Below, in pieces: positions 26,327 through 34,844 of a DNA stretch of 51,994 nt (position 1 is its first letter; each line of letters begins with the position of its first letter). Position numbers and translations under genes: made by a program. The stretch comes from Paracoccus rhizosphaerae (GTDB lineage Bacteria > Pseudomonadota > Alphaproteobacteria > Rhodobacterales > Rhodobacteraceae): the NCBI RefSeq assembly GCF_026162645.1, contig NZ_JAOTBE010000022.1:1-51994 (forward strand), read 5' to 3'. Under the pieces are notes generated by a model that was not told the DNA's origin, ran no database searches, and saw nothing but the letters and a program-made list of their open reading frames with translations.

Positions 26327-27396
26327 CAGGTCAGCCTTTCGCCCTTGGCGATGGGCCAGCCGCTGGCCGTGCGCAACCGGTCCAGCGTACCGGGATCGCA
26401 GAAGGCGGCGATCATGGTGCGGGGCGCGCAGGCGGTGACGATGTCACTGGCGCCGCTGAAGGACGGATGCACGTTCCAGCGGTGGAATTCGGCCTTGCCG
26501 GCGGCTAGCAGATCCTCGGCCTGGCTGCCCCGGCCGACATGTCCGGTCAGCACGATCCGGGCGCCACCGTCCTGCACGATCCGCTGCGCCAGCGGGCGCG
26601 CGGTGCCGCCGTCGAGGTTCGGACTGGCCGCGACCATGATGCCGCGCAGACGCGAATCCTCGTCCAGCTGACCGGTGTGCTGCAGCAGGTGGTCCAGCGC
26701 CTCGGCGCTGCCGGCGTTCAGCCAGTCGGTGAAGTCGCGCAGCCGCGTGGCGACCTGACGGTGCGACGAGCAGATCGAGACCGGAAGCCCGTGTCGCAGG
26801 AAGGTCCAGGCAATCTCCAGCCCCCGGCCGCCTGCGGGGCAGGGGAACAGGACCGGCCCGTCGGCCAGCGCCAGGATCGTCTGCATCTGCCGCCCCAAGG
26901 CCTCGCCCAGGGCGCCATAAGCACTGTCCAGGATCAGCGCTTGCGCGGCAGGCGGCTGGCGATAGCGGAAAAGGACGCTCTCGGCGCTGATGTCTCCGGT
27001 ATAGAGCAGCCCCTGCGGGCCGCCGATGCGCATCCAGACGGCGCCGGGGGCATGGCCGGCGGGGCCGGTCTCCAGCGGCAGGCCGCAGATCTTGTCCAGC
27101 GTCTCAAGGGCAATGGCCTGTTGCAGGGCCGGCTGCCGGGCCAGCGCGATGGTGGGCGAGGTGGCGAAGAGCGGCGGCTTGCCCAGGTCTTCCCACAGCT
27201 CCAGCCCGCCGGTGTGGTCGGCATGGCCGTGGCTGAAGAGGATCGCGTCGATCGGGGGCAGGCCCTGCAGGTCCGGCAGTGTCGCGCCGTCGGGACCGCG
27301 CCCCAGGTCCAGCAGCAGGTTGCGACCCTGCATCCGCAGCAGGAAGCACGCCGGTCCCTTGACCCCCACGCCCGAAATGGCGACCAGCTCAGGCAT
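26323..27396 (-). CDS. MBL-fold metallohydrolase with degenerate beta-CASP-like region
   Basis: ATG 27396 overlaps the ATPase gene by eight bases and gives 357 residues. The zinc motif SHGHADH (H56, H58, D60, H61) is intact; H115 and D135 (LLYTGDISAES) are plausible further ligands. After DSAYG (157-161) the chain follows the layout of beta-CASP nucleases: VLFPCPAGGRGLE (182-194), AASPNLDGGTA (256-266), VLTGHVGRGSQ (282-292) and HPSFSGASD (310-318). In CPSF-type enzymes the last block reads FSAHxD; here the motif-C histidine is replaced by alanine, so RNA-cleaving activity is doubtful. A phosphodiester substrate in an importer operon is unusual. Confidence 0.75.
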   Translation of the reverse strand: MPELVAISGVGVKGPACFLLRMQGRNLLLDLGRGPDGATLPDLQGLPPIDAILFSHGHADHTGGLELWEDLGKPPLFATSPTIALARQPALQQAIALETLDKICGLPLETGPAGHAPGAVWMRIGGPQGLLYTGDISAESVLFRYRQPPAAQALILDSAYGALGEALGRQMQTILALADGPVLFPCPAGGRGLEIAWTFLRHGLPVSICSSHRQVATRLRDFTDWLNAGSAEALDHLLQHTGQLDEDSRLRGIMVAASPNLDGGTARPLAQRIVQDGGARIVLTGHVGRGSQAEDLLAAGKAEFHRWNVHPSFSGASDIVTACAPRTMIAAFCDPGTLDRLRTASGWPIAKGERLTW

Positions 27397-28486
27397 CGGC
27401 TTGCTCTTTCGCGGTAGCGTCATGGCCCTGGGCGCAGGTCCCGTCGCCGATGACCCACCCGCCAGTGATGTCGATGCCGATCTGCGCATGTGCGGGCAGC
27501 GGGCGATCCACCGCCAGCGACAGCGAATCGATGTCGATGCCGCGCGGCAGGACATGCGTCAGATAGCGTCCGTGCAGGAAGGTCTGCGACAGGACCTCGG
27601 CCCGCAGATGCCCTGCGCCGGCCGAGAGGCGCAGGTCCGGGCGGTGCAGGCACAGCCAGCCGCGCCCCGGTCGTGCATCGCCCGGCAGAGAAAGCGACGT
27701 GCCGCCAAGGACCAGATCGCAGCGACCCTCGTGCGTCGCCGTGATCGCGACCGGCAGCGTGATGCCGTGGTCGATGAAGCGCGCGACTATCGGCGTTGCC
27801 GGACGACGGTAGAGGTCTTCGGGCGTGCCGACCTGCTGGATGCGACCGGCATCCATGACGGCGATATGGCTGGCCACCGCCATCGCCTCGTCCTGATCGT
27901 GCGTGACAAGGACGAAGGTCGTCCCGGTCGCGGCGTGCAGGCGCCGGAACTCGGCCAGCATGCGGTGGCGCAGATGCGCGTCCAGGTTCGCCAGCGGCTC
28001 GTCCAGCAGCAGCAGCGACGGGCGCAGCGCCAGTGACCGTGCCAGCGCGACCCGTTGGCGCTGGCCGCCGGACAGCTGATGCGGTCGCCGGTCGGCCAGA
28101 TGGGCCAGACCCACGGCCTGCAGCATCTCATCGACCCGGGCCGCGCGTTCCGCATGGGGCAGGCGACGCGCCTTCAGCGCAAAGTCCACATTGCCGCGCA
28201 CCGTCATGTTGGGCCACAGGGCATAGGACTGGAAGACCATCCCCAGGTCGCGATCCTCGGGCGGCACGAAGCGGCCCGGCCCCAGGATCATCCGGTCGCC
28301 GAAATGGAGACTGCCCGAGTCTGGAACCTCGAGCCCGGCGATCAGGCGCAGAAGCGTGGTCTTACCGCAGCCCGAAGGCCCCAGCAGCGCCAGGAACGCC
28401 CCGCCAGGCAGGTCCAGGTCGATATCATGCAGCACGCGGGTACTGGAGAATGATTTTGCCAGACCGCTGGCACGGATATTGCGCAT
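27389..28486 (-). CDS. ABC importer ATPase (PotA/FbpC type)
   Basis: The 365-residue ATPase starts at ATG 28486, which has AAAGGTG upstream; an in-frame longer version adds an unlikely 20 residues. Walker A GPSGCGKTT is at 36-44, followed by the signature LSGGQRQR, Walker B LLLLDEPLANLD and switch LVTHDQDEA. The last ~120 residues are a TOBE-like beta domain (RPDLRLSAGAGHLRAEVLS) that usually binds a regulatory ligand. It heads the operon ATPase, MBL-fold protein, phosphatase, binding protein, permease. No GGAAC-type promoter was found at proper spacing upstream. Confidence 0.9.
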   Translation of the reverse strand: MRNIRASGLAKSFSSTRVLHDIDLDLPGGAFLALLGPSGCGKTTLLRLIAGLEVPDSGSLHFGDRMILGPGRFVPPEDRDLGMVFQSYALWPNMTVRGNVDFALKARRLPHAERAARVDEMLQAVGLAHLADRRPHQLSGGQRQRVALARSLALRPSLLLLDEPLANLDAHLRHRMLAEFRRLHAATGTTFVLVTHDQDEAMAVASHIAVMDAGRIQQVGTPEDLYRRPATPIVARFIDHGITLPVAITATHEGRCDLVLGGTSLSLPGDARPGRGWLCLHRPDLRLSAGAGHLRAEVLSQTFLHGRYLTHVLPRGIDIDSLSLAVDRPLPAHAQIGIDITGGWVIGDGTCAQGHDATAKEQADA

Positions 28487-28589
28487 TGCCGACACCTTTC
28501 GCCGCGGACCTACGGGTGAAACATGTACGGCCTGCGACATGAACATGAAACTCTGGTGACAGGTCGCATGGTTCCCGCGGAATTACACA

Positions 28590-28614
28590 GGAACTTCGGG
28601 GCGCTGCCTTGGTT
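28590..28614 (+). promoter_or_regulatory. EcfG-type promoter motif GGAAC-N16-GGTT
   Basis: GGAAC (28590-28594) and GGTT (28611-28614) are spaced by 16 bases, 29 bases upstream of the antiporter start codon, in the correct orientation. Confidence 0.6.
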
Positions 28615-28643
28615 CAGGGACCTCAAACAGCAGGGGGCGCGGG

Positions 28644-29894
28644 GTGACGACGATCTATCAAGCGATGTTGCTGCTGGCGGTGGTGCCGCTGTTGCTGGGG
28701 ATGATCTCGGCCAAGTTGGAGCGGAGCGTGATTTCGATCCCGATCCTGGCGATGTCTGCGGGCATCCTGGCGGGGCCGGCGGTCCTCGGCTGGATCCGAC
28801 CTCAGGATTGGCCGAACCTGCATGTCATTCTGCGAGAGATTGCGCGCATCACCATCGCGATCAGCGTCCTGGGCATCGCCATCCGCACCCCGCCCGACAG
28901 CTGGAAACGGGTCCTGAGGCCGACGGCGGTGCTGCTGACGCTGGGCATGGCGGGGATGTGGGCCATGTCCAGCCTAGTCGCCTGGGGGGTGCTTGGGGCA
29001 GGGGCCGCGACGGCGCTGCTGATCGGGGCGATCCTGACGCCTACCGACCCTGTCGTCGCGACCTCGATCGTGACGGGACCGTTTGCAGAAAACATCCTGC
29101 CGGACAGGTTGCGCAGCACGCTGTCGCTCGAATCGGGCGCGAATGACGGGCTGGGCTTTCTGTTCGTCATGCTTCCGCTGACGGTGCTGATGGACGGACA
29201 GACGCTTGACGGCATGCGGGTGGCCGAGATCCTGTTCAAGGAAGTGCTGGGCGCGGTCCTTCTGGGCCTGGGGGCCGGCTGGCTGGTGGCGAGGGCGCTG
29301 AAGATCTCGGACCGGTACAAGCTGGCCGAGCAGCATTCCCTACATGGGCTGACCCTTGCGCTGTCGCTGGCGGCACTGGGCCTGTCGCGCACGATCGGGG
29401 TCGACGGCATCCTGACCGCCTTCTCGGCAGGCGCGGGCTTCTGCTTCTTTGCCGACCGGCGCGAGGACTTCGAGGAGCAGTCGGTGCAGGAGACGATCAG
29501 CAAACTGCTGACGGTGCCGATCTTCTCCCTGTTCGGCCTGGCGATCCCGTGGAGCGGCTGGGCATCCCTCGGGTGGCCGCTCCTGGTGCTGGTGGCGGGC
29601 ATCCTGGTGCTGCGACGTCCGCCGGTCGTGGCGGTGCTGGCCCCGTGGCTGGGGGGCGGCCTCTGCCGGCGCGACCTGCTGTTCGCGGGCTGGTTCGCCC
29701 CCATCGGCGTGGCCGCGATCTTCTACAGCCTCGACGCATCCGAGAAAACGGGCGACATGATCTTCTGGCACGTCGCCAGCGCGATGGTCGCCACATCGAT
29801 CGTGATCCACGGCGTCACGGCGGCGCCCGCCGTGCGGCGCTACGGCGCCTCGTCGCGCTCGTGCAGTTCCGGGGGGGACAGCCGGAAGAGATAG
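28644..29894 (+). CDS. Cation:proton antiporter (CPA1/NhaP-like)
   Basis: The 416-residue inner-membrane antiporter starts at a GTG with GGGGG upstream. Family landmarks are TPTDPVVATSIV in the unwound helix and the transport-site block LSLESGANDGLGF with the conserved Asn-Asp pair. These proteins exchange Na+ or K+ for H+ in pH and salt homeostasis. The gene stands alone behind an EcfG-type promoter, which suggests induction by general or osmotic stress. The last 55 bases overlap antisense with the 3' end of the diheme cytochrome gene. Confidence 0.88.
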   Translation: MTTIYQAMLLLAVVPLLLGMISAKLERSVISIPILAMSAGILAGPAVLGWIRPQDWPNLHVILREIARITIAISVLGIAIRTPPDSWKRVLRPTAVLLTLGMAGMWAMSSLVAWGVLGAGAATALLIGAILTPTDPVVATSIVTGPFAENILPDRLRSTLSLESGANDGLGFLFVMLPLTVLMDGQTLDGMRVAEILFKEVLGAVLLGLGAGWLVARALKISDRYKLAEQHSLHGLTLALSLAALGLSRTIGVDGILTAFSAGAGFCFFADRREDFEEQSVQETISKLLTVPIFSLFGLAIPWSGWASLGWPLLVLVAGILVLRRPPVVAVLAPWLGGGLCRRDLLFAGWFAPIGVAAIFYSLDASEKTGDMIFWHVASAMVATSIVIHGVTAAPAVRRYGASSRSCSSGGDSRKR

Positions 29895-30703
29895 GCCGCC
29901 ATGTCGGCCGCCACGTCTCGCGACACGTCGAGATTCGGCATCGCGCTCAGCGGATCGACCTTCTGCGGGTCCATGATCCAGCGGATCATGTTCTCGGGCG
30001 TGTTCGGCAGCACGCCGGCGATATAGCGCCGCGAGCCTGCACGTTCCAGAGACGGCCCCACGTGAACCTTTCGTCCCACCAGGCCGGGGATGATGTGGCA
30101 GGACCGGCAGGCATATTGCTGCATCAGCAACGGGGCGCGGTCGGGATCGGCGTCCAAGGAGGTCGGGGCCGCAGGTTCCGGGCGGGGCTGTGGCGCGGAC
30201 GCCAGCAACGCCTGGTATTCCGCGGGGGACAGGTCCGGAAGCGCCTCGACCAGCGCGGTGACGTCCCACATCTCGTCCTCGGTCATGCGCTGCTGCCAGG
30301 CGGGCATGCCGCTCATCTTCAGGCCCTCGCTGACAAAGCGATAGATCTGTTCCGGCGACCGGTTCATCGCCATGTCCACCGGGTTCGTCGGCACCGGCAG
30401 CATGGCCAGCGCGAAATCCTCGGGCGGCAGGCCGGGTGCGCCGTGGCAGCGCGCGCAGTTGTCCTGAAACATCGCAGCGTTCTGCGGCGTGGCAATGGGG
30501 GTGAAACCGTCGGGCAGGTCGATGCCGCTGCTGTCCAGCGCGATCACCGCGTCGCGGCCAAGCGCGATCGCGCCATAGACCCAGGCCGGGTGCTGCCGGA
30601 CGGCGGAAAGGTTGTAGAACTCTCCCAGCAGCAGCACGCCCGCACCTGCCGCGGCGATGGAGCCGGTCGAGACCAGGAATGCGCCAAGCCAGCGTCTCAT
30701 CAT
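29840..30703 (-). CDS. Diheme c-type cytochrome of the caa3 oxidase operon
   Basis: This 287-residue periplasmic protein is anchored by an N-terminal signal/membrane segment (FLVSTGSIAAAGAGVLLLG). It carries two class-I heme c sites, CARCH near residue 83 and CRSCH near 196, each with its own cytochrome domain and a likely axial Met (SGMPAWQ; SAMPNL). It probably shuttles electrons to the CoxB heme domain. The gene overlaps the preceding cytochrome gene by four bases and is the last in the cox operon. Confidence 0.88.
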   Translation of the reverse strand: MMRRWLGAFLVSTGSIAAAGAGVLLLGEFYNLSAVRQHPAWVYGAIALGRDAVIALDSSGIDLPDGFTPIATPQNAAMFQDNCARCHGAPGLPPEDFALAMLPVPTNPVDMAMNRSPEQIYRFVSEGLKMSGMPAWQQRMTEDEMWDVTALVEALPDLSPAEYQALLASAPQPRPEPAAPTSLDADPDRAPLLMQQYACRSCHIIPGLVGRKVHVGPSLERAGSRRYIAGVLPNTPENMIRWIMDPQKVDPLSAMPNLDVSRDVAADMAAYLFRLSPPELHERDEAP

Positions 30704-31050
30704 GTTCCCCCGTGGGCGAGAAGATAACGGGCGATCAGCTGCGCCTCGTCCCCCGAGAGGCCGAGGTCAGGCATCGCGCTGCGCGGGTCGATGGCCTGCG
30801 GATCAAGGATGAAGGCCGTCAGCATGTCGAGCGTGTTCGGCGCCACACCCGCGACATAGGCCTTTTCGGCCTGACCCGTCAGCGGCGGGCCGGTGTTGGG
30901 CGCCGGCCCGGCCATGCCCGGCACGGTATGGCAGGACCAGCAGCCATGCGCGCGGATCAGCGCCTGCGCGCGCGCGGTTTCGTCCTGCGACAACTGGCCG
31001 GGCGGCTGGCAGAAGCTTAGGGCAAGGGAAAACAGCAGCGGCGTCCTCAT
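30700..31050 (-). CDS. Small c-type cytochrome
   Basis: ATG 31050 overlaps the CtaG-like gene by four bases; the frame is open much further upstream, but only this start gives an export signal (MRTPLLFSLALSFC). The 116-residue protein has one CWSCH heme site and an axial-Met-like SAMPDLGLS. A cysteine after LSF could be lipidated, which would make this a membrane-tethered cytochrome. The segment AYVAGVAPNTLDMLTAFILD is nearly parallel to one in the diheme neighbour (RYIAGVLPNTPENMIRWIMD), so the two probably arose by duplication. Confidence 0.87.
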   Translation of the reverse strand: MRTPLLFSLALSFCQPPGQLSQDETARAQALIRAHGCWSCHTVPGMAGPAPNTGPPLTGQAEKAYVAGVAPNTLDMLTAFILDPQAIDPRSAMPDLGLSGDEAQLIARYLLAHGGT

Positions 31051-31901
31051 CTGGCGGTCCTCTGCATCCGGCGGTCGGTGTCCGACAGCAGCCGCGCCAT
31101 CAGCGACACCGCCGTGCCGATGAAGATCGCGCAGCAGGGGACCCACATGATCAGCCCGCCCAGCTGCTGGTCCTGCATCCGGTCCAGCCCCCAGGCGCCG
31201 CCGCGATAGGCCGGATACCACAGCACCTGCGACGTCGTCAGCAGCGCCGCCAGCGCGCAGGAATGGACGGCGGTCGCGAAGACCGCGAAGAAGGCGCCGA
31301 CCCGGCCCTCGGCCCGCGGACGTTCCAGCACGGCATGCCAGAACAACATCGCCGCGCCGAGAAAGCTGAAATGCTGCGCCGCGTGGACCCCGTCCGACAG
31401 CAGCGCCGCCTGATGCAGCGGCGGCAGGTGCCATCCCCACAGGACCACGAAATAGGTGATCCAGGCCCCGAGAGGATGCGACAGCCAGCGCCAGGGCCGC
31501 GCGTCGCCCGCCCGCGCCAGCGGCTCCCGCCACGATTGCGGCATCGCCCACAGCGCGACCAGACCGGGGCGACCCAGGACCATCAGCGGCGCGGCGATCA
31601 GCATCAGCGCGAAGTGCTGGATCATGTGTGCCGTCAGCAACAGCCGGGTCAGGTCCGACAGGCGCGACAGCAGCAGCCCGGCCGCCAGCAGGTATCCCGC
31701 CGCGAACAGCGCGACCCGTATGCGGCTGATCCCGCGCCCGACGCCCCCCTGCCGCCATATCCGCAGAACACCCAAGGCGTAGATCGCGCCGCCCACAGAC
31801 AGCGGCACCAGCGCCCAGATGTCGTTGACCGGGGCGGCATGACCATCATGCGCCAGCGCGGTCGTTGGCAGGAACAGCAGGGCAAAGAAGAGCGCTCTCA
31901 T
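31047..31901 (-). CDS. CtaG-like cytochrome c oxidase assembly factor (PF09678)
   Basis: The 284-residue membrane protein has a signal-like start (MRALFFALLFLPTTALAHDG) and about seven spans with the histidine-rich blocks AHMIQHFALMLIAAPL and ALLSDGVHAAQHFSFL. These are typical of the caa3_CtaG family, which supports copper insertion or maturation of caa3 oxidases. It is distinct from the Cox11-type CtaG of aa3 oxidases. Gene position between the oxidase subunits and the cytochromes agrees with a dedicated assembly role. Confidence 0.88.
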   Translation of the reverse strand: MRALFFALLFLPTTALAHDGHAAPVNDIWALVPLSVGGAIYALGVLRIWRQGGVGRGISRIRVALFAAGYLLAAGLLLSRLSDLTRLLLTAHMIQHFALMLIAAPLMVLGRPGLVALWAMPQSWREPLARAGDARPWRWLSHPLGAWITYFVVLWGWHLPPLHQAALLSDGVHAAQHFSFLGAAMLFWHAVLERPRAEGRVGAFFAVFATAVHSCALAALLTTSQVLWYPAYRGGAWGLDRMQDQQLGGLIMWVPCCAIFIGTAVSLMARLLSDTDRRMQRTAR

Positions 31902-31903
31902 CT

Positions 31904-32320
31904 TCAGACTCCCGTGCAGAGCTCGATCCAGAAGGAACCGGCATATTCGACGACGATCCCGCCGCAGGCGGCGGCGCACAGCATGAAGCCCACCAGCGCC
32001 ATCATGCGCAGACGCTCGGCACTGCGATGGGGGCGGACCTTGCGGCCGCGGCGCAGCGCATGGAGTGCCGCACCAAAGCCCGCCGCGCACATGGTCAGCA
32101 CAACTGCGGTCAGAACATGATAGGGCCAGCGGACCTGGAATTCGCACAGCCACGGTGCCATTGCATAGCCGCCGCCCTGGTGCAGCGCCCAGGCCATCGG
32201 CGCCAGGAACCAGCCGACCCAGGGGGTCAGCGCCTCGCGCCCCTCCTGCCGGGCCAGGATCAGGTCGCTGTCCTCGTCCTTCGTCTCGGGCGGGCGATGG
32301 CTTTCGGGCTTGCGGGTCAT
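31904..32320 (-). CDS. Three-span membrane protein of the caa3 operon
   Basis: ATG 32320 overlaps the coxC stop by four bases. The 138-residue protein has a charged N-terminus with repeated Asp/Glu and three hydrophobic segments (WFLAPMAWALHQGGGYAM, VLTAVVLTMCAAGFGAALHA and MMALVGFMLCAAACGGIVVE). Proteins of this size and place are common between coxC and ctaG in alphaproteobacterial caa3 operons, but no function is known. A subunit-IV-like or assembly role is possible. Confidence 0.7.
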   Translation of the reverse strand: MTRKPESHRPPETKDEDSDLILARQEGREALTPWVGWFLAPMAWALHQGGGYAMAPWLCEFQVRWPYHVLTAVVLTMCAAGFGAALHALRRGRKVRPHRSAERLRMMALVGFMLCAAACGGIVVEYAGSFWIELCTGV

Positions 32321-32922
32321 GAGAGCACCCGCGGCACCCAATAAAGCACCAGGTAGATCGGCAGGAACACCGCCGCGACGAAATACCAGTAGAGCGTGTC
32401 GACCACGACGCCCAGCTGCCGCTCTGGTGTGAAATAGCCGCGCCAGGCCAGGACCGACACGACCGCTGTACCCAGGATGGCTGACACGATGTGGGTGTAG
32501 TGAAACCCCGTGATCGTCCACAGCATCGACCCATAGGCGTGATCGTCCCACCGGATGTCCAGTTCGGTGAACTGCACCGACCGCGCCACCAGCGCGAGTG
32601 ACGCGATGGCGACGCTGGCGGTCACGCCGATCGCCAGCTGCCGCTTGCGGCCTGCGTCCGATCCCTTGCCGGCCCACCACATCGTCCAGCTGCTGGCGGG
32701 CAGCAGGCACAGCACGATCGTCGGCCACAGAAGGTCCGGCGGATCGACGCCCTCGGGCGGCCAGGCCGGCGACTGCAGCGCCAGATAGAAATAGCTGGTC
32801 AGCAGCGTGGCGACCACTGCGGCCTCGATGGCAACGGCGCCCAGGACCCCCCACCACAGGGGGTGATGATGCGGGTCGTAGGAGGGATGTTCGGACGCAT
32901 CGACGGTCACGCGGACATGCAT
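32317..32922 (-). CDS. coxC: Cytochrome c oxidase subunit III
   Basis: ATG 32922 has a strong GGGAGGAG site. The 201-residue protein has five or so spans and family landmarks LLTSYFYLALQSPAWPPEG and TGFHYTHIVSAILGT; it ends with YWYFVAAVFLPIYLVLYWVP. It is the short form of subunit III found in caa3- and bo3-type oxidases. It lies two bases after the subunit I stop and stabilises the catalytic core in the membrane. Confidence 0.92.
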   Translation of the reverse strand: MHVRVTVDASEHPSYDPHHHPLWWGVLGAVAIEAAVVATLLTSYFYLALQSPAWPPEGVDPPDLLWPTIVLCLLPASSWTMWWAGKGSDAGRKRQLAIGVTASVAIASLALVARSVQFTELDIRWDDHAYGSMLWTITGFHYTHIVSAILGTAVVSVLAWRGYFTPERQLGVVVDTLYWYFVAAVFLPIYLVLYWVPRVLS

Positions 32923-32924
32923 GT

Positions 32925-34844
32925 TCACTCCTCCCGATAGGGGTGGCGGGGCCAGAACCACAGCACGAAGGTCGCGAAGACGGCCAGGATGCCCACGACA
33001 TAGAACCACGGGCTGAAGATCAGTCCGATGAAGCCGACCGAGGCCGCGACGGCTGACACGAAAGGCCAGGGCGTCGGCCCCGGCAGCACCTGGACCATCG
33101 CCGGGCGCGCATCCAGCAGCGTGGTCACCAGCGTCTCGCGGCGATCGTCGCGCAGGCCGCCCACCACCGGGCGTTCGTCGTCCTGCTGCCAGTCCCAGAT
33201 CGGCGTGTGGCTGTCGATGACCGGCGGCTGCGGAAAGTTGCTGTTCAGGGGCGGCGAGGCGGTGGCCCATTCCAGCGTGGTCGCATTCCAGGGGTTGTCG
33301 CCCGCAACCTCTCCGCAAAACACGCTGCGGATCGCGTTGATCAGCGTCAGCCCGAAGCCCGCCGCCAGAACGAAAGACCCCGCCGTCGCCAGCTGGTTCA
33401 GGAACTGCCAGCCCATTTCGGGTACGTAGGTATAGACGCGGCGCGGCATCCCCTCCAGCCCCAGCTGGTGCATGGGAAAGAAGGTCAGGTTGAATCCCAG
33501 GAAGATCAGCAGCGCGCTCCACCAGCCGAGGCGCTCGGACATCATCCGGCCGGTCATCTTCGGAAACCAGTAGTAAAGCCCCGCCATCAGCGGAAAGACC
33601 GCGCCGCCGACCAGGACATAATGGAAATGCGCCACGACGAAATAGCTGTCATGCACCTGCCGGTCGAAGGGCACCGACGCGACCATGACCCCGGTCAGGC
33701 CGCCCGCGATGAAGACCGCGAAGAAGCACAGCACGAACAGCATCGGCGTGGCGAAGCGGATCTTTGCCCCCCACATGGTCGCGATCCAGCAATAGACCTG
33801 CACGCCTGAAGGAATGGCGATCATCGAAGATGCCGCCATGAAGAAGCTGCGCCCCATCAGCGGCAGGCCGGTCGTGTACATGTGGTGGACCCAGAGGCCG
33901 AAGGACACCATCCCGATGCCCACCATCGCCAGCACCAGCGCGGTGTATCCGAAGACCGGGCGCTGCGTGAAGGTCACGATGATCGTGGTGACGATGCCGA
34001 GCGCGGGGACCAGGATGATATAGACCTCGGGGTGGCCGAAGAACCAGAAGAGGTGCTGCCACAGAAGGGGCGACCCACCGCCCTCGGTCACGAAGAACTG
34101 CGTGTCCACCAGCCGGTCCATCATCAGCATCGCGGATGCGACGATGACCGACGGCATCGCGAACAGCATCATGAAGGACATGACCAGAACCGCCCAGACG
34201 AAGATCGGCAGCCGGTTCAGGGACATGCCCGGTGCGCGCAGCTTGAAGATCGTCACGATCAGCTCGACCGCGGCGGTCAGGGCGGATACCTCGATGAAGG
34301 TGATCATCGTGGTCCAGATGTCGACGCCATAGCCGGGGGCGAATTCCTTGTTCGACAGCGGGACGTAATTGAACCAGCCGGCAGCCGGCGCCATGCCTAG
34401 GAACAGCGACAGGAAGAAGGCAGATCCGCCGATCAGGTAGACATAGTACCCGAAGGCATTGAGGCGCGGAAACGCCATGTCGCGGGCGCCGATCATCAGG
34501 GGCGCGACATAAATCGCCACCCCCTCCATCGCCGGAATCGCGAACAGGAACATCATCGCCGTTCCGTGGACGGTCATGATCTGGTTGTACTGGTCCGGCG
34601 TCAGCAGGTCGTTCAGCGGCACCAGAAGCTGCAGCCGCATGGCCAGCGCCAGAACGCCCGACAGGAGGAAGAACACGAAGGACGTGACGATGAACCGCCG
34701 TCCGATCGCCGTGTGGTTCACCGGCATGAACCAGCCCAGGAACCCCGTGGGCGATGCCCAGGTCCGCTCGATCCGGGCCAGGCGCTCTCGGCCTTCGTCG
34801 TCGGTGCGTTCCCGCAGGTCCAGCGCAGGTGTCGCGTCGGTCAT
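32925..34844 (-). CDS. coxA: Cytochrome c oxidase subunit I, caa3 type
   Basis: This 639-residue catalytic subunit holds heme a, heme a3 and CuB. Landmarks: MTVHGTAMMFLF (heme a ligand), WFFGHPEVYI (CuB His, cross-linked Tyr, and the Glu of A-family D-channels), VHHMY, and HFHYVLVGG near the second heme. ATG 34844 overlaps coxB by four bases. It is about 90 residues longer than a plain aa3 subunit I, with a C-terminal loop and two added spans (SVGFIGLIFSPWFYVVGILA), typical of caa3-type enzymes of this group. Confidence 0.95.
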   Translation of the reverse strand: MTDATPALDLRERTDDEGRERLARIERTWASPTGFLGWFMPVNHTAIGRRFIVTSFVFFLLSGVLALAMRLQLLVPLNDLLTPDQYNQIMTVHGTAMMFLFAIPAMEGVAIYVAPLMIGARDMAFPRLNAFGYYVYLIGGSAFFLSLFLGMAPAAGWFNYVPLSNKEFAPGYGVDIWTTMITFIEVSALTAAVELIVTIFKLRAPGMSLNRLPIFVWAVLVMSFMMLFAMPSVIVASAMLMMDRLVDTQFFVTEGGGSPLLWQHLFWFFGHPEVYIILVPALGIVTTIIVTFTQRPVFGYTALVLAMVGIGMVSFGLWVHHMYTTGLPLMGRSFFMAASSMIAIPSGVQVYCWIATMWGAKIRFATPMLFVLCFFAVFIAGGLTGVMVASVPFDRQVHDSYFVVAHFHYVLVGGAVFPLMAGLYYWFPKMTGRMMSERLGWWSALLIFLGFNLTFFPMHQLGLEGMPRRVYTYVPEMGWQFLNQLATAGSFVLAAGFGLTLINAIRSVFCGEVAGDNPWNATTLEWATASPPLNSNFPQPPVIDSHTPIWDWQQDDERPVVGGLRDDRRETLVTTLLDARPAMVQVLPGPTPWPFVSAVAASVGFIGLIFSPWFYVVGILAVFATFVLWFWPRHPYREE

